From an uncultured Bacteriovorax sp. (lineage in GTDB: Bacteria > Bdellovibrionota > Bacteriovoracia > Bacteriovoracales > Bacteriovoracaceae): a stretch of DNA of 64,000 bases. Positions 17,399 through 26,691 of the stretch are shown here, piece after piece. The DNA is taken from the NCBI GenBank assembly GCA_946481315.1, contig CAMLMH010000012.1:24600-88599 (forward strand), in the 5' to 3' direction. The position numbers were made by a program, and so were the translations under genes. Under the pieces are notes generated by a model. It was not told the origin of the DNA. It saw only the letters and a list, made by a program, of their open reading frames with translations, and searched no databases. The first letter of the stretch is position 1, and each line of letters opens with the position of its first letter.

Positions 17399-19230
17399 GT
17401 TTTGTTAACACTCATTACTTCCTTCATTTAGTTGTTTTCTTTGCAGCTTTTGTACTTATACTGGCCTGGCTGAACCGCAAGTATTTCCGGTGGGTAAAAG
17501 CTTACTGGTTCTATGAAAGAAGCTGGTATAACAGGATTTCATCTTTATTTTACATGATTGGTTTTGGACTCATGCTGCTTGCATTACTTGATCTGAGAGG
17601 ACCTGAAGAAAAAATCAAATCCAATCTTCCGGACCAAAGGACAATTGTAATTATTGACAGCTCCTCAAGTATGCTGGCTGAAGATGTGCGGCCAAGCAGA
17701 TTTGTAAAATCATTGCAACTCGCTCGACACTTTGTCAAAAACGCAGCCGGACATCAAATCTCAATCGTGCTCTTTTCAGACATACAAAAAAGACTCGTTC
17801 CTTTCACGGATGATATCGACTTACTTGATTCTCGCCTATCGGCGCTGGAAAAAACAAATTCTGTTACTGGTGGATCTAACGTTTCGCAGGCGATTGCTGA
17901 AGCTGTCCAATATTTTGAGACCGATGATGATAAGCAATCATTGATGGGAAACATTCTTGTTTTCACGGATGCTGAAGAAAGTGAAGGTGGAATGGATGTT
18001 GAACTAAGTGGTAGTTATAACCTCGCTGTTGTCGGAGTCGGAACAGCAAAAGGGGGTAATATTCCTCTTCGTTGGGATGATGGCTCGTTCAGGGGTTATA
18101 AGACATTTAAGGGCGAACCGGTTACGACCAGGCTGGACGAAGCGTTTATAAAAAAAATGGGCAAAAATGTAAAAAATTATCGATACTGGATAGCAAATTC
18201 ATATTCACTTCCCACCGATGAAATCCTTGGATTCTTTAGATCATCTTTTAATAAAACAGTGGGCAAAGGCGATGTTAAAGTTCGACCTGTCTTTTCTCAC
18301 TTGATTTTGATACCCGCTATAATTGTTTACTGCCTGGCCGTGGTACTTGGCAGGTTTAAAACATTCAGAACTTTAACTTTGCTTTTTTTGTTTACCCTTC
18401 CGCTATCCTTGCGATCTCAGGAGCCCGAAGTAAAAAAATTGTCACCAGAAACAATCAAAGATCTGGAAAAAATTAAAGCAGGTAAAGCCAGTAGAAAACA
18501 CATTCTCAAAACAGCTGAAAAACTTCTTAGAGAAGATCAGCCTGACCGTGCAGCCGAACTATATAAAGAATACCTTCACCCCAATGACGAAGAAGCGGCT
18601 GTTCTTAACCAGGCAACTGCTTTGTTGAGGTCTGGAAAGTTAAACGAAGCACTTCCATTGGTTCAAAAATTTCTTAGCGAATCAAAGGATGAGGATGCTA
18701 AAAATAAATTAAGGAGTAATTTGTTGCTTGCCCTGACGGAACAAGAACAAAAGAAGGAACAGAAAAAACAACAGCAAAATAAAGATCAGCAAGATCAAAA
18801 GCAGGATCAGAATCAATCCAATGATGGTAAAGACGGAAAAGATCAGAAAGATCAGGGTAAAGACGGAAAAGACCAAAATCAAAAAGACAAGAAAGACGGT
18901 AAGCAGGACGATAAAAACAAAGACAGTAATAAATCCGGGGACAATAAATCGCAAAACGACAAACCATCTGACAGTCAGAAAGATCAGGATGAAAAAAAAG
19001 ACGGAAAAGACGGGAAGCCAAAAGATCCCAAAGATCTGAAACAACCTGAAAGAGAATCCAGACCTCAGACACTAGAAGACAAAGAAAAGATGATTGAGCA
19101 AAAAAGAAAGATGGTGAAAACCCCTGCTATGATAAAGCAGATCATGAGCGATGACAGAGAACTTCAAAAAAGAATGATGGACACTTCGACCAAAGAGCGT
19201 GGTGAACAAAGAAATAGACGAGATTGGTGA
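17395..19230 (+). CDS. batB: BatB-BatC fusion: VWA domain plus TPR and a charged low-complexity tail
   Basis: A 611-residue protein. I place the start at 17395, where GGGAGGG precedes ATGA overlapping the batA stop; a longer open frame to 17341 has no such site. Order: two membrane helices (about 8-26 and 48-66), VWA domain with metal site DSSSS (88-92) and GGSNVSQAI, two further hydrophobic stretches (about 302-322 and 326-341), a TPR-like part (KAEKLLREDQPDRAAELYKEY and following), then ~100 residues of Lys/Asp/Gln/Asn/Gly low complexity. BatB and BatC are separate in many genomes; the internal hydrophobic stretch followed by TPR suggests a fusion of both. Confidence 0.88.
   Translation: MSFVNTHYFLHLVVFFAAFVLILAWLNRKYFRWVKAYWFYERSWYNRISSLFYMIGFGLMLLALLDLRGPEEKIKSNLPDQRTIVIIDSSSSMLAEDVRPSRFVKSLQLARHFVKNAAGHQISIVLFSDIQKRLVPFTDDIDLLDSRLSALEKTNSVTGGSNVSQAIAEAVQYFETDDDKQSLMGNILVFTDAEESEGGMDVELSGSYNLAVVGVGTAKGGNIPLRWDDGSFRGYKTFKGEPVTTRLDEAFIKKMGKNVKNYRYWIANSYSLPTDEILGFFRSSFNKTVGKGDVKVRPVFSHLILIPAIIVYCLAVVLGRFKTFRTLTLLFLFTLPLSLRSQEPEVKKLSPETIKDLEKIKAGKASRKHILKTAEKLLREDQPDRAAELYKEYLHPNDEEAAVLNQATALLRSGKLNEALPLVQKFLSESKDEDAKNKLRSNLLLALTEQEQKKEQKKQQQNKDQQDQKQDQNQSNDGKDGKDQKDQGKDGKDQNQKDKKDGKQDDKNKDSNKSGDNKSQNDKPSDSQKDQDEKKDGKDGKPKDPKDLKQPERESRPQTLEDKEKMIEQKRKMVKTPAMIKQIMSDDRELQKRMMDTSTKERGEQRNRRDW
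18738..19050 (+). repeat. purine-rich low-complexity tract encoding the K/D/Q/N-rich tail of BatB
   Basis: Imperfect repeats of GATCAGAA/GACGGAAAAGA-like units encode repeated KDGK, KDQ and QKD motifs. The plus strand is strongly purine-rich here, which also creates long spurious open frames on the minus strand. Such a tract is likely to vary in length between strains. Confidence 0.7.
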
Positions 19231-19234
19231 TCTA

Positions 19235-20923
19235 ATGAAAAAATTAATAATCATTTTGCTAAGTGTTTTCAGTTTTTTCGCCCTGGCAGAAGATGTAGAT
19301 GTCACTGTTGAACCTAAAGAAGCCATTATTAATGAAAGCTTCTTTGTGACATTTAAAGTTAAAACATCAGGCGATGAAGAACCTTTCATTTCATTTACAC
19401 CTTACGGAGCTTCGGTACTGGGAAAAAGATCGCAAGGCGTCTCTATCTCAACAATAGTTATCAATGGAAAATTTACGACAACCAAAGAACAAGCCGTCGT
19501 TTATGAGCTTCTTGCTGAACGAACCGGGCAAGTTTATCTGCGTAACGTAAAGGTTGATGTTGGGGGGAGAAGCATTCCTGTAAAAGAAGTTCGCATCACT
19601 GTCCTGAATGAACCACGAAGAGTTCCTGATGCTTTCATGGAGGCAGAAGCTTCCAAGACAAAAGTTTTTCTGGGTGAAGGGCTAGATGTAAATTATTATC
19701 TTTATTTTAAATCATCTATTTCGGCTAATGACGTGAAAGAATTTCCCAAGCTTAATAAATTCATTAAGCGATTTCATCACATAAATTCTCCCGTCGAAAC
19801 TGTCCAGTACAAAGGGCAGGTACTAAAGCGCATCCTTGCTTATTCCGCTCGGCTGTATCCCGAAAAAGTGGGAACCGCGATTCTTGATCCAATGAAAATT
19901 TCTGTTCAGATACTGGAGAATGAATATGGCGGTTTTGGATTTGGTAATCAGAGATTTAAAAATAAGGATCTTGCAAGTCCAATTATCGAAATCCAGGTAC
20001 TTCCTCTGCCGACGGAAGGAGTTCCTTCTAGCTTTACTGGACTTGTAGGAGAGCATGAATTTTCTTTGAGTGTGCCAAAAACAAAATACGTTGTGAATGA
20101 GCCAATTGAAATTAAACTTGAAGCCAGAGGAAAGGGAGCACTGGAAAATCTGGATGCTCCGGTTATCTATAGCGATAACAATCTCGAACAATTTGATACA
20201 AAATCAGAGGTGACGGAAATGGGTCCGCAAGCAGCAAAGAAAATCTTTGAATATACAATGCTGGCACGTGGTCCGTTAAATATCCCGGGAAGAGAGCTAG
20301 CTCTCGCTTATTTTGACCCATCTTCCGGTCGCTATATTGAAAAGAAAATCGCTGTTCCGCCCTTAACGGTTAGTGGAGTGGCAGTAGCTGAAACCAAAGC
20401 GCCGCCTGCTGAAGTACAGTCTACACCAGCACCTCTGCCAGGAACGAGCTTTTTAAATGGTCTTTTCGGGGGGGCAAAGGAGATTACTCCCAATGCTCCG
20501 GGATTAGTTGGACCACTCTTCAGAGATGCGGGTCTTACGGGATATCTCTTTCCATTTGTTAACGGATTTCTGGCACTGACTTTTTTACTGATAGGTGCAC
20601 AATGGTTTTATGTAGAGCACAAGGGCCAGGGAAAAGAGAGAAATGGATCAGCTAGGGCCATGATTAAAGCATTAAAAAAGAAAGGATTATCCTATTCTGA
20701 AGTGTATCAGTTACTAGCTATGCTGGATGTGAATAACAAAATGGCGAGTGGTGGAATTTCTGTCGTAAACGTTGTAGAAGAGAGTAAGCTAAGCAAAGAA
20801 GCAAAAGATTACTTCAAGGAAGTTTTGAATACGACTGAGCAGGTTTCCTTTGGTAATAAAACTGCTGCACGCAAACTTAATTTTAACGGTAAATATTTTT
20901 CTGAGTTGTTGAAATATATATGA
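19235..20923 (+). CDS. batD: BatD, exported oxygen-tolerance protein
   Basis: A 562-residue protein of the BatD family. I take the ATG at 19235, four bases after the batB stop, because it begins a proper signal peptide (MKKLIIILLSVFSFFALAED); the longer frame from 19199 lies inside batB. The exported part has the typical repeated immunoglobulin-like domains (DVDVTVEPKEAIINESFFVTFKV near the N-terminus), followed by a membrane helix near residues 436-458 and a cytoplasmic tail. It completes the Bat complex. The end overlaps ribF by ATGA. Confidence 0.9.
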   Translation: MKKLIIILLSVFSFFALAEDVDVTVEPKEAIINESFFVTFKVKTSGDEEPFISFTPYGASVLGKRSQGVSISTIVINGKFTTTKEQAVVYELLAERTGQVYLRNVKVDVGGRSIPVKEVRITVLNEPRRVPDAFMEAEASKTKVFLGEGLDVNYYLYFKSSISANDVKEFPKLNKFIKRFHHINSPVETVQYKGQVLKRILAYSARLYPEKVGTAILDPMKISVQILENEYGGFGFGNQRFKNKDLASPIIEIQVLPLPTEGVPSSFTGLVGEHEFSLSVPKTKYVVNEPIEIKLEARGKGALENLDAPVIYSDNNLEQFDTKSEVTEMGPQAAKKIFEYTMLARGPLNIPGRELALAYFDPSSGRYIEKKIAVPPLTVSGVAVAETKAPPAEVQSTPAPLPGTSFLNGLFGGAKEITPNAPGLVGPLFRDAGLTGYLFPFVNGFLALTFLLIGAQWFYVEHKGQGKERNGSARAMIKALKKKGLSYSEVYQLLAMLDVNNKMASGGISVVNVVEESKLSKEAKDYFKEVLNTTEQVSFGNKTAARKLNFNGKYFSELLKYI

Positions 20924-21855
20924 TGATTATCAAACACCTTCATGAATTGAATGATAAAATCGGTAAGGACAAAATTTTCGTTACCATTGGAAATTTTGAC
21001 GGTGTTCATTTAGGTCATCAGGATTTTTTGCAGGCGATAAAAAAAGAATGCTTGAAAGAAAATGCTAAGTTTGTTTTAGTAACTTTTGTTCCTCACCCTC
21101 ATCAAATTCTTAAAGGACAAACCAGCTTTCTGATAAACACCTACGAAGAACGTCGCGAATTAATCCGGAATTGCGGAGTGGACTTTTTGCTGGAAATTGA
21201 TTTTACTCGAGACTTTAGTACTCTTTCACCTGAACAATTTTTAGAGCAGTATATTTTCTCTTATAAAAATGTTGCTAAGATTTTTCTTGGACATGATTTC
21301 GCTTTTGGAGCAAATAAATCGGGTGATTTTCATGTTGCACAGAAGTTTTGTAAAAATCGAAAAACAGATCTTGTCTTACAAAATGAGTTCACATTAAACG
21401 GACAGCATGTATCCTCAACGATTGTCAGAAAAGCATTAGAGGCAGGTGATGTCGTAAAAGCGAATGAACTTTTAGGCAGGCACTATTTTCTTTCCGGGCG
21501 GGTCATCAAAGGTGAAGGCCGGGGAAAAAAGATTGGTTTTCCCACAGCTAATCTAGGTTACAGCAGAGAATTGATTATTCCTTCAAAAGGAGTTTATGTA
21601 ACCCAGGTTCAGATAAAGGACATGTTATATAATTCTGTTACCAACATCGGCCACAATCCAACTTTTAATAGCGGATATGATATTCACGTTGAATCTCATT
21701 TACTGGATTTTGCTCATGATATTTATGGAGAAGAGATTCGAGTTTTTTTTCTGAAAAAAATACGAGATGAAAAGAAATTTCCAAGCGTGAACGAACTTAT
21801 TGCACAAATAGGAGATGATGTTCAGGCAACAAAAGAGTTTTTTAAAAATGCATAG
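20920..21855 (+). CDS. ribF: bifunctional riboflavin kinase / FAD synthetase
   Basis: A 311-residue cytoplasmic enzyme that converts riboflavin to FMN and then FAD. The N-terminal adenylyltransferase domain shows TIGNFDGVHLGHQ and later HVSSTIVRKALEAGDV; the C-terminal kinase domain shows GRGKKIGFPTANLG and the VTNIGHNPTF strand. Length is normal. It is translationally coupled to batD (4-base overlap) and aroE (8-base overlap), an unusual operon for ribF. Confidence 0.95.
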   Translation: MMIIKHLHELNDKIGKDKIFVTIGNFDGVHLGHQDFLQAIKKECLKENAKFVLVTFVPHPHQILKGQTSFLINTYEERRELIRNCGVDFLLEIDFTRDFSTLSPEQFLEQYIFSYKNVAKIFLGHDFAFGANKSGDFHVAQKFCKNRKTDLVLQNEFTLNGQHVSSTIVRKALEAGDVVKANELLGRHYFLSGRVIKGEGRGKKIGFPTANLGYSRELIIPSKGVYVTQVQIKDMLYNSVTNIGHNPTFNSGYDIHVESHLLDFAHDIYGEEIRVFFLKKIRDEKKFPSVNELIAQIGDDVQATKEFFKNA

Positions 21856-22519
21856 GCTTGCTCTCATAGGGAAAAATATCGCCCATTCCAGATCTCCCTC
21901 AATTTATCGCAAGTTAATTGGCCCACATATTGTTTATGATCTCTTAGATTATTCCAGCTCTGCAGAGATACCTCCGCTTCCAGAATTAGCTAAAGCCTAC
22001 GATGGAATTAATATTACCTCACCTTACAAAAAACATTTTTTTAATGACGTCACTCTTACACCTAATGCTAAAAAACTTGGTGCAATTAACTGTCTCAAAT
22101 TCAAAACTGGACAAATTGTCGGTGAAAATACCGATTACCTTGCTATCGTTGATATTCTGAGAAAATATCACTTTAATCAGCCAGAAATGAATGTTTGCCT
22201 ATTAGGTGATGGCGTAATGTCCAGAGTGACCAGCTATGCACTGAAACATTTAAATATAAATTTTGATATTAAGTCCCGAAAAACAACCGAGAGCTTTAGT
22301 CGGTTAAATCTATTAGGTTTTAATCTCATCATCAACACCTGTGCACGGGAATTTATTTTTAACGGTACAATTTCATCTGAATCCTTGTTTTGGGATTTCA
22401 ATTATTCCCATCATGAGCAGGAAACTGCAATCAGAAGCTTAGGAGCCACCTATGTAGATGGCTTAGAGTTGCTCGAGCTTCAAGCTCAATATGCCGTAGC
22501 ATTTTGGTCTGATAAATAA
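21848..22519 (+). CDS. aroE: shikimate dehydrogenase (short form)
   Basis: A 223-residue AroE-type protein that reduces 3-dehydroshikimate with NADPH. I use the ATG at 21848, where the protein begins with the usual LALIGKNIAHSRSPSIY; an upstream frame extends into ribF without support. Substrate motifs are SRSPSIY, NITSPYKK (catalytic Lys), GAINCLKF and GENTDYLA (catalytic Asp). The nucleotide loop LLGDGVMSRVTSY is diverged from the usual GAGGAxRA, and the protein is ~45 residues shorter than typical, so cofactor binding may be altered. Overlaps ribF by 8 bases; last gene of its operon. Confidence 0.85.
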   Translation: MHRLALIGKNIAHSRSPSIYRKLIGPHIVYDLLDYSSSAEIPPLPELAKAYDGINITSPYKKHFFNDVTLTPNAKKLGAINCLKFKTGQIVGENTDYLAIVDILRKYHFNQPEMNVCLLGDGVMSRVTSYALKHLNINFDIKSRKTTESFSRLNLLGFNLIINTCAREFIFNGTISSESLFWDFNYSHHEQETAIRSLGATYVDGLELLELQAQYAVAFWSDK

Positions 22520-22534
22520 CATCCCAATAAATCG

Positions 22535-22561
22535 TAAAGTCCAAAGTTTCATTACCGATAA
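22535..22561 (+). promoter_or_regulatory. sigma-28 (FliA)-type promoter of pilB-pilT-pilC
   Basis: TAAAGTCC (22535-22542), 11 bases, ACCGATAA (22554-22561), against the FliA consensus TAAAGTTT-N11-GCCGATAA: 6/8 and 7/8 with exact spacing. It sits in the 85-base gap between aroE and pilB, and the predicted start near 22568 leaves a ~37-base leader. The -10 runs into the perfect palindrome GATAAGTTATC (22557-22567). Confidence 0.6.
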
Positions 22562-22604
22562 GTTATCAAAACTTGATTAATCGAAAGGATTTAAAAGCAG
22601 CCTT

Positions 22605-24278
22605 ATGTTCAGAAAGGAATTTGTTGAAGTCATTACCAAAACAGGTATGGTTCCGATTAAGGATCTTCGGCCGCTAATTATTGATAAAGATCCACTCATT
22701 ATTTCTGAATTAGGATTATTACAGTTTAAGTTTTTTGATGATGCCCGTTTTGCAAAGCAAGTCGCCGAAAATTACAATCTGACTTACATTGATTTATCCA
22801 AGGCAAAGATTCCAGAACGTATTCTGAAAATTATTAAAAAAAGTGACATAATAAAATATCGTGTTATCCCTATCCAAAAAAATGCGAAAGCCGTTAGTAT
22901 CGCGATCTATGATCCTTCTCTGATAAAAATACAGGCAGAGCTCCAGGCACTTTTTCAATATCCAATTGAATTTATCCTGACATCACTGTCTTCATGGGCA
23001 GATATCTTTAGCCGCGTTCCAGAAAATCTGGAAGATGTTCTTGAAACGATCAGAGAAATTAAAGCTGACTCCAAAAAAGAAGAAAACATTAATGAAGATG
23101 ATATTGGTGATGATGTCATCCGCTATGTAAACCGAATACTCGCTGAAGCTTTTGTGAGTAAGTGTTCAGATATTCATATCGAACCCTATGAGTCGAATTT
23201 CAGGATTCGCTATAGACAAGACGGTAGTTTAATTGAATCTGCTAAGCCTCCTCGGCAACTTATGCTTCCGATCATTTCACGTGTCAAGATTCTCGCTCAA
23301 ATGGATATTTCTGAACGAAGAAAACCCCAGGACGGTCGTATTAAGCTGGAAATCGGAGGTAAACCGATTGATTATCGTGTGTCCTCTTTGCCGACATTGT
23401 TTGGAGAAAAAATAGTTCTGCGATTACTGGACCAGTCTAACTTGCAGCTAGATATGACTAAGCTGGGTTTTGAGCCAAAACAACTGGAAGTTTTTAAAGA
23501 AGGTATTTATAAGCCCTATGGTATGTGTCTGGTTACTGGTCCTACAGGATCAGGTAAAACAACAACGCTTTATTCTGCGCTGGCTGAACTTAATAAAATA
23601 GATACAAATATTTCCACTGCTGAAGATCCCGTTGAATTTAACCTCGAAGGTATTAACCAGGTTAACGTTCGTAAGGATATAGGGCTTACATTTGCAGCCG
23701 CTCTTAAGTCATTTCTACGACAGGATCCGGATATCATCATGGTTGGGGAGATTCGAGATCATGAGGTCGGAGAAATTGCCATTGAGGCTGCTTTGACCGG
23801 TCACTTGGTTTTATCAACATTACACACTAACGATGCACCCAGTACCATCACACGTCTGGTGAATATGGGGATCGAACCCTTTCTTGTGGCCGCTTCATTG
23901 AATGTAGTCGTAGCTCAAAGACTTTGCCGAAAAATTTGCAAAGATTGTAAAGTAGTGGATACTTCTATTAAGCCTGATTTTTTAGTGGCCTGTGGGATTT
24001 CTCCGGCCTCCGCAGAAAAAATAGTGGTGCATAAAGGCAGCGGATGCCCAACTTGCAGCAACACTGGTTACAAGGGACGTGTTGCTATATATGAAGTTTT
24101 AGAAATGACCCCGGCTATAAAAGAAATCCTGCTTAGGGGTGGATCAGTTGATGAGATAAAAAGACAGGCCATTAAAGATGGGATGAAAACGTTACGGATG
24201 AGTGCTCTTACAAAAGTCGCTCAGGGAGTAACAACGATCGACGAGGCCGTCTCTAACTCAGCATCAGATAAAATGTAA
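22605..24278 (+). CDS. pilB: type IV pilus extension ATPase PilB
   Basis: A 557-residue hexameric ATPase that powers pilus assembly from the cytoplasm. The N-terminal GspE/PilB domain is followed by the motor domain: Walker A GPTGSGKT (312-319), Asp box (AEDPVEF), Walker B DPDIIMVGEIRD and His box LTGHLVLSTLHTNDA. The extension-type tetracysteine is present (CRKICKDC and CPTCSNTG), which distinguishes it from PilT. No close ribosome-binding site is seen; AAGGA lies ~16 bases upstream. First gene of the pilus locus. Confidence 0.96.
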   Translation: MFRKEFVEVITKTGMVPIKDLRPLIIDKDPLIISELGLLQFKFFDDARFAKQVAENYNLTYIDLSKAKIPERILKIIKKSDIIKYRVIPIQKNAKAVSIAIYDPSLIKIQAELQALFQYPIEFILTSLSSWADIFSRVPENLEDVLETIREIKADSKKEENINEDDIGDDVIRYVNRILAEAFVSKCSDIHIEPYESNFRIRYRQDGSLIESAKPPRQLMLPIISRVKILAQMDISERRKPQDGRIKLEIGGKPIDYRVSSLPTLFGEKIVLRLLDQSNLQLDMTKLGFEPKQLEVFKEGIYKPYGMCLVTGPTGSGKTTTLYSALAELNKIDTNISTAEDPVEFNLEGINQVNVRKDIGLTFAAALKSFLRQDPDIIMVGEIRDHEVGEIAIEAALTGHLVLSTLHTNDAPSTITRLVNMGIEPFLVAASLNVVVAQRLCRKICKDCKVVDTSIKPDFLVACGISPASAEKIVVHKGSGCPTCSNTGYKGRVAIYEVLEMTPAIKEILLRGGSVDEIKRQAIKDGMKTLRMSALTKVAQGVTTIDEAVSNSASDKM

Positions 24279-24290
24279 CAAGGATAGTTT

Positions 24291-25430
24291 ATGAACGACA
24301 ACACCAGAAACTCTACTAAGGTCACTCAATCTGGTACAATCCAGGGCGGGGCAAACGAGAGTTTGAAAATTCAGCAGTTGTTCAAACTGATGGTAGACAG
24401 CAATGCTTCCGACTTACACATTACTTCTGGTACATCGCCAGGTCTTCGTGTACACGGTGAAATTATTAAAGTAAAAACCGCACCTTTAACAGGTGAAGAT
24501 ACCAAACGTTTGATTTATCAGATTCTCACTGAAGATCAAAAAAATGAATTTGAAAAGAAACTAGAGCTGGATTTTTCTTTCGGTATTAAAGGCCTGGCCC
24601 GGTTTCGAGCCAACGTCTTTAACTCAAAAGGTGCTGTCGCTGCGGTCTTCAGGGTTATTCCTTCAATTATTCCTGACTTCAAGGCTTTGAATTTGCCAAA
24701 TGTTCTGCTTAAAATGTGTGATGTTTCAAATGGTCTCATATTAGTTACAGGACCAACTGGTTCTGGTAAATCCACTACACTTGCATCACTCATTGACTAT
24801 CTTAATGCTAACGAAGCAGGGCACATCATCACACTTGAAGATCCGGTCGAATTCGTCCACGCACATAAATCGTGTCTGGTTAATCAACGTGAAATTGGAA
24901 GTGATTCGTTAACATTTCACAATGCCCTCAAAAGCTTACTTCGACAAGATCCGGACATCGTTCTGGTGGGAGAGCTTCGCGATATGGAAACTATAGAAGC
25001 TGCTCTAACCATTGCAGAAACTGGTCACTTGGTTTTCGGTACTCTACACACTAACTCATGTGTTCAAACCATTAACCGTGTAATCAACGTTTTTCCGGCC
25101 CATCAGCAAATACAGATTCGCACCCTGCTTTCCTTCGTTCTCCAGGGAATCGTCTCTCAGCAGCTGATTGCAAAATCTTTTGAAAAAGGTCGTGTAGCTG
25201 CAATGGAAATCCTTGTACCGACAGCTGGTATCCGAAACCTGATTCGTGAAGACAAGCTTCACCAGGTCTATTCTCAAATGCAGATCGGTCAGGACAAAAC
25301 GGGAATGGTTACAATGAACCAGAGTTTAAAAAAGCATGTAGAAACCGGATCTATTACTGCGGAAGTTGCGATGTCTTATTCGAATTCGCCCGAAGAACTG
25401 GCTCAGCAGCTTGGTCTCAAAGTAAAGTAA
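24291..25430 (+). CDS. pilT: type IV pilus retraction ATPase PilT
   Basis: A 379-residue ATPase for pilus retraction, which drives twitching and pulling on bound surfaces or prey. Motifs are ASDLHITSG near the N-terminus, Walker A GPTGSGKS, LEDPVEFVHAHKSCLVNQREIG, Walker B DPDIVLVGELRD and ETGHLVFGTLHTNS. No tetracysteine. A short N-terminal extension of ~28 residues precedes the core. AAGGA at seven bases supports the start. Co-transcribed with pilB and pilC. Confidence 0.96.
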   Translation: MNDNTRNSTKVTQSGTIQGGANESLKIQQLFKLMVDSNASDLHITSGTSPGLRVHGEIIKVKTAPLTGEDTKRLIYQILTEDQKNEFEKKLELDFSFGIKGLARFRANVFNSKGAVAAVFRVIPSIIPDFKALNLPNVLLKMCDVSNGLILVTGPTGSGKSTTLASLIDYLNANEAGHIITLEDPVEFVHAHKSCLVNQREIGSDSLTFHNALKSLLRQDPDIVLVGELRDMETIEAALTIAETGHLVFGTLHTNSCVQTINRVINVFPAHQQIQIRTLLSFVLQGIVSQQLIAKSFEKGRVAAMEILVPTAGIRNLIREDKLHQVYSQMQIGQDKTGMVTMNQSLKKHVETGSITAEVAMSYSNSPEELAQQLGLKVK

Positions 25431-25434
25431 AGTT

Positions 25435-26652
25435 ATGGGTATTTATAAATACGAAGGCGTAGATGCCAACGGAAAAAAAGCCATTGGTCAGATTGATGCA
25501 GCTTCTGAAAAAGAAGTTCGAAAAATACTACGTGCTCAAAGTATCAGAGTAAAAAAAATTATTCCTCCGACAATCCTGGAATTTGATCTTGGCGCCTGGA
25601 TGGTTGAGAAGGGAATTGGTTCGGCAATAAGTCCTAAGGAACTTGGTACTTTCACTAAGCAGCTATCCATTATGATTTCTGCCGGGGTACCCATCTTGCA
25701 ATGTCTTGAAATTCTCTATAGATCAGAAAAAAACCTAGCACTAAAAAATGCAATCAAAAAAATAGCTGCTGACGTTGGAGAAGGGAAGACAATTGCCGAA
25801 GCAATGGAAGGCCAGAAAGGATTTAGTAAATTATATTGCAATCTTGTGAAGGCCGGAGAGGCCGGTGGTATTCTCGATCAGATTCTCAAAAAACTCGGTA
25901 CGCACATGGAGAAGCAGGAGAAAACAAAATCTCAGATTAAATCTGCCATGATGTACCCAACAGCAGTAGTCGTAATCGGTGCTGTCGTTATCTGGGCGAT
26001 GATGGTTTTCGTTGTTCCACAATTTACCAGTATGTTAAAAGAAACTGGTAAAGAACTGCCCTGGATCACTCAATTCGTAATCGATACATCAGATTTCATG
26101 GGAACCTATACTCCAATCATGGTTCCTTCAGCAATCGTCGGAATGGTTTTTTTAATGTCCTATATCAAGACTCCTACTGGTAAGATTGCCTGGGACAATT
26201 TGAGTATGCGCATTCCCCTGTTTGGCGGAATCATTATTAAAGGAAACTTGAGCTCTTTCTCCAGTACACTGGCCACCCTTCTGGGTGCCGGAGTCTCACT
26301 TATTGAAGCGCTGGATATCTGTATCGAGACGCTGGATAGTTCTGTAATTGCAAATGATATACGCGAAGTCCGGAAAAAAGTCGTAGAAGGTAAGACCTTA
26401 ACTGAGCCTCTTTCGAAAATTGAGTATTTCCCGGAGCTCGTCACCCAGATGATCCGTGTTGGTGAGCAAACAGGCCAGATCGATCAAATGTTAGCCAGAG
26501 TTGCGGAAGTATTTGAAGATGAGGTCGATCAATTGGTCAGTTCGATGACTAAGATGATAGAACCATTGATAATTGTCGTTCTGGGGGGGATCATAGCGAC
26601 AATATTAGTTGCCATGTATCTGCCAATGTTTATGTCAGCCGATGCAAGTTAG
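25435..26652 (+). CDS. pilC: type IV pilus inner-membrane platform protein PilC
   Basis: A 405-residue polytopic protein of the GspF/PilC family that links the ATPases to the growing pilus. It starts with MGIYKYEGVDANGKKAIG, and two T2SF domains follow, each with a large helical cytoplasmic part and hydrophobic segments near residues 180-200, 225-240 and 378-397. The gene is four bases after pilT. The next gene is pilA directly; the pilS-pilR pair found here in Myxococcus is missing. Confidence 0.95.
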   Translation: MGIYKYEGVDANGKKAIGQIDAASEKEVRKILRAQSIRVKKIIPPTILEFDLGAWMVEKGIGSAISPKELGTFTKQLSIMISAGVPILQCLEILYRSEKNLALKNAIKKIAADVGEGKTIAEAMEGQKGFSKLYCNLVKAGEAGGILDQILKKLGTHMEKQEKTKSQIKSAMMYPTAVVVIGAVVIWAMMVFVVPQFTSMLKETGKELPWITQFVIDTSDFMGTYTPIMVPSAIVGMVFLMSYIKTPTGKIAWDNLSMRIPLFGGIIIKGNLSSFSSTLATLLGAGVSLIEALDICIETLDSSVIANDIREVRKKVVEGKTLTEPLSKIEYFPELVTQMIRVGEQTGQIDQMLARVAEVFEDEVDQLVSSMTKMIEPLIIVVLGGIIATILVAMYLPMFMSADAS

Positions 26653-26663
26653 CGACTTTTCCT

Positions 26664-26691
26664 TAAAGAAACTTAAGGCCTTAGCCGATAA
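26664..26691 (+). promoter_or_regulatory. sigma-28 (FliA)-type promoter upstream of pilA
   Basis: A perfect GCCGATAA -10 (26684-26691) with TAAA (26664-26667) 16 bases upstream, one more than the FliA optimum of 15. The predicted start near 26698 would give an unusually long ~137-base leader for pilA. No sigma-54 site with correct GG-N10-GC spacing was found. Confidence 0.55.

Noticed and set aside
18698..19072. Minus-strand open frames of 124 and 111 residues
   Set aside because: They are the complement of the purine-rich BatB tail; composition is Phe/Leu-rich and repetitive and there is no start signal.
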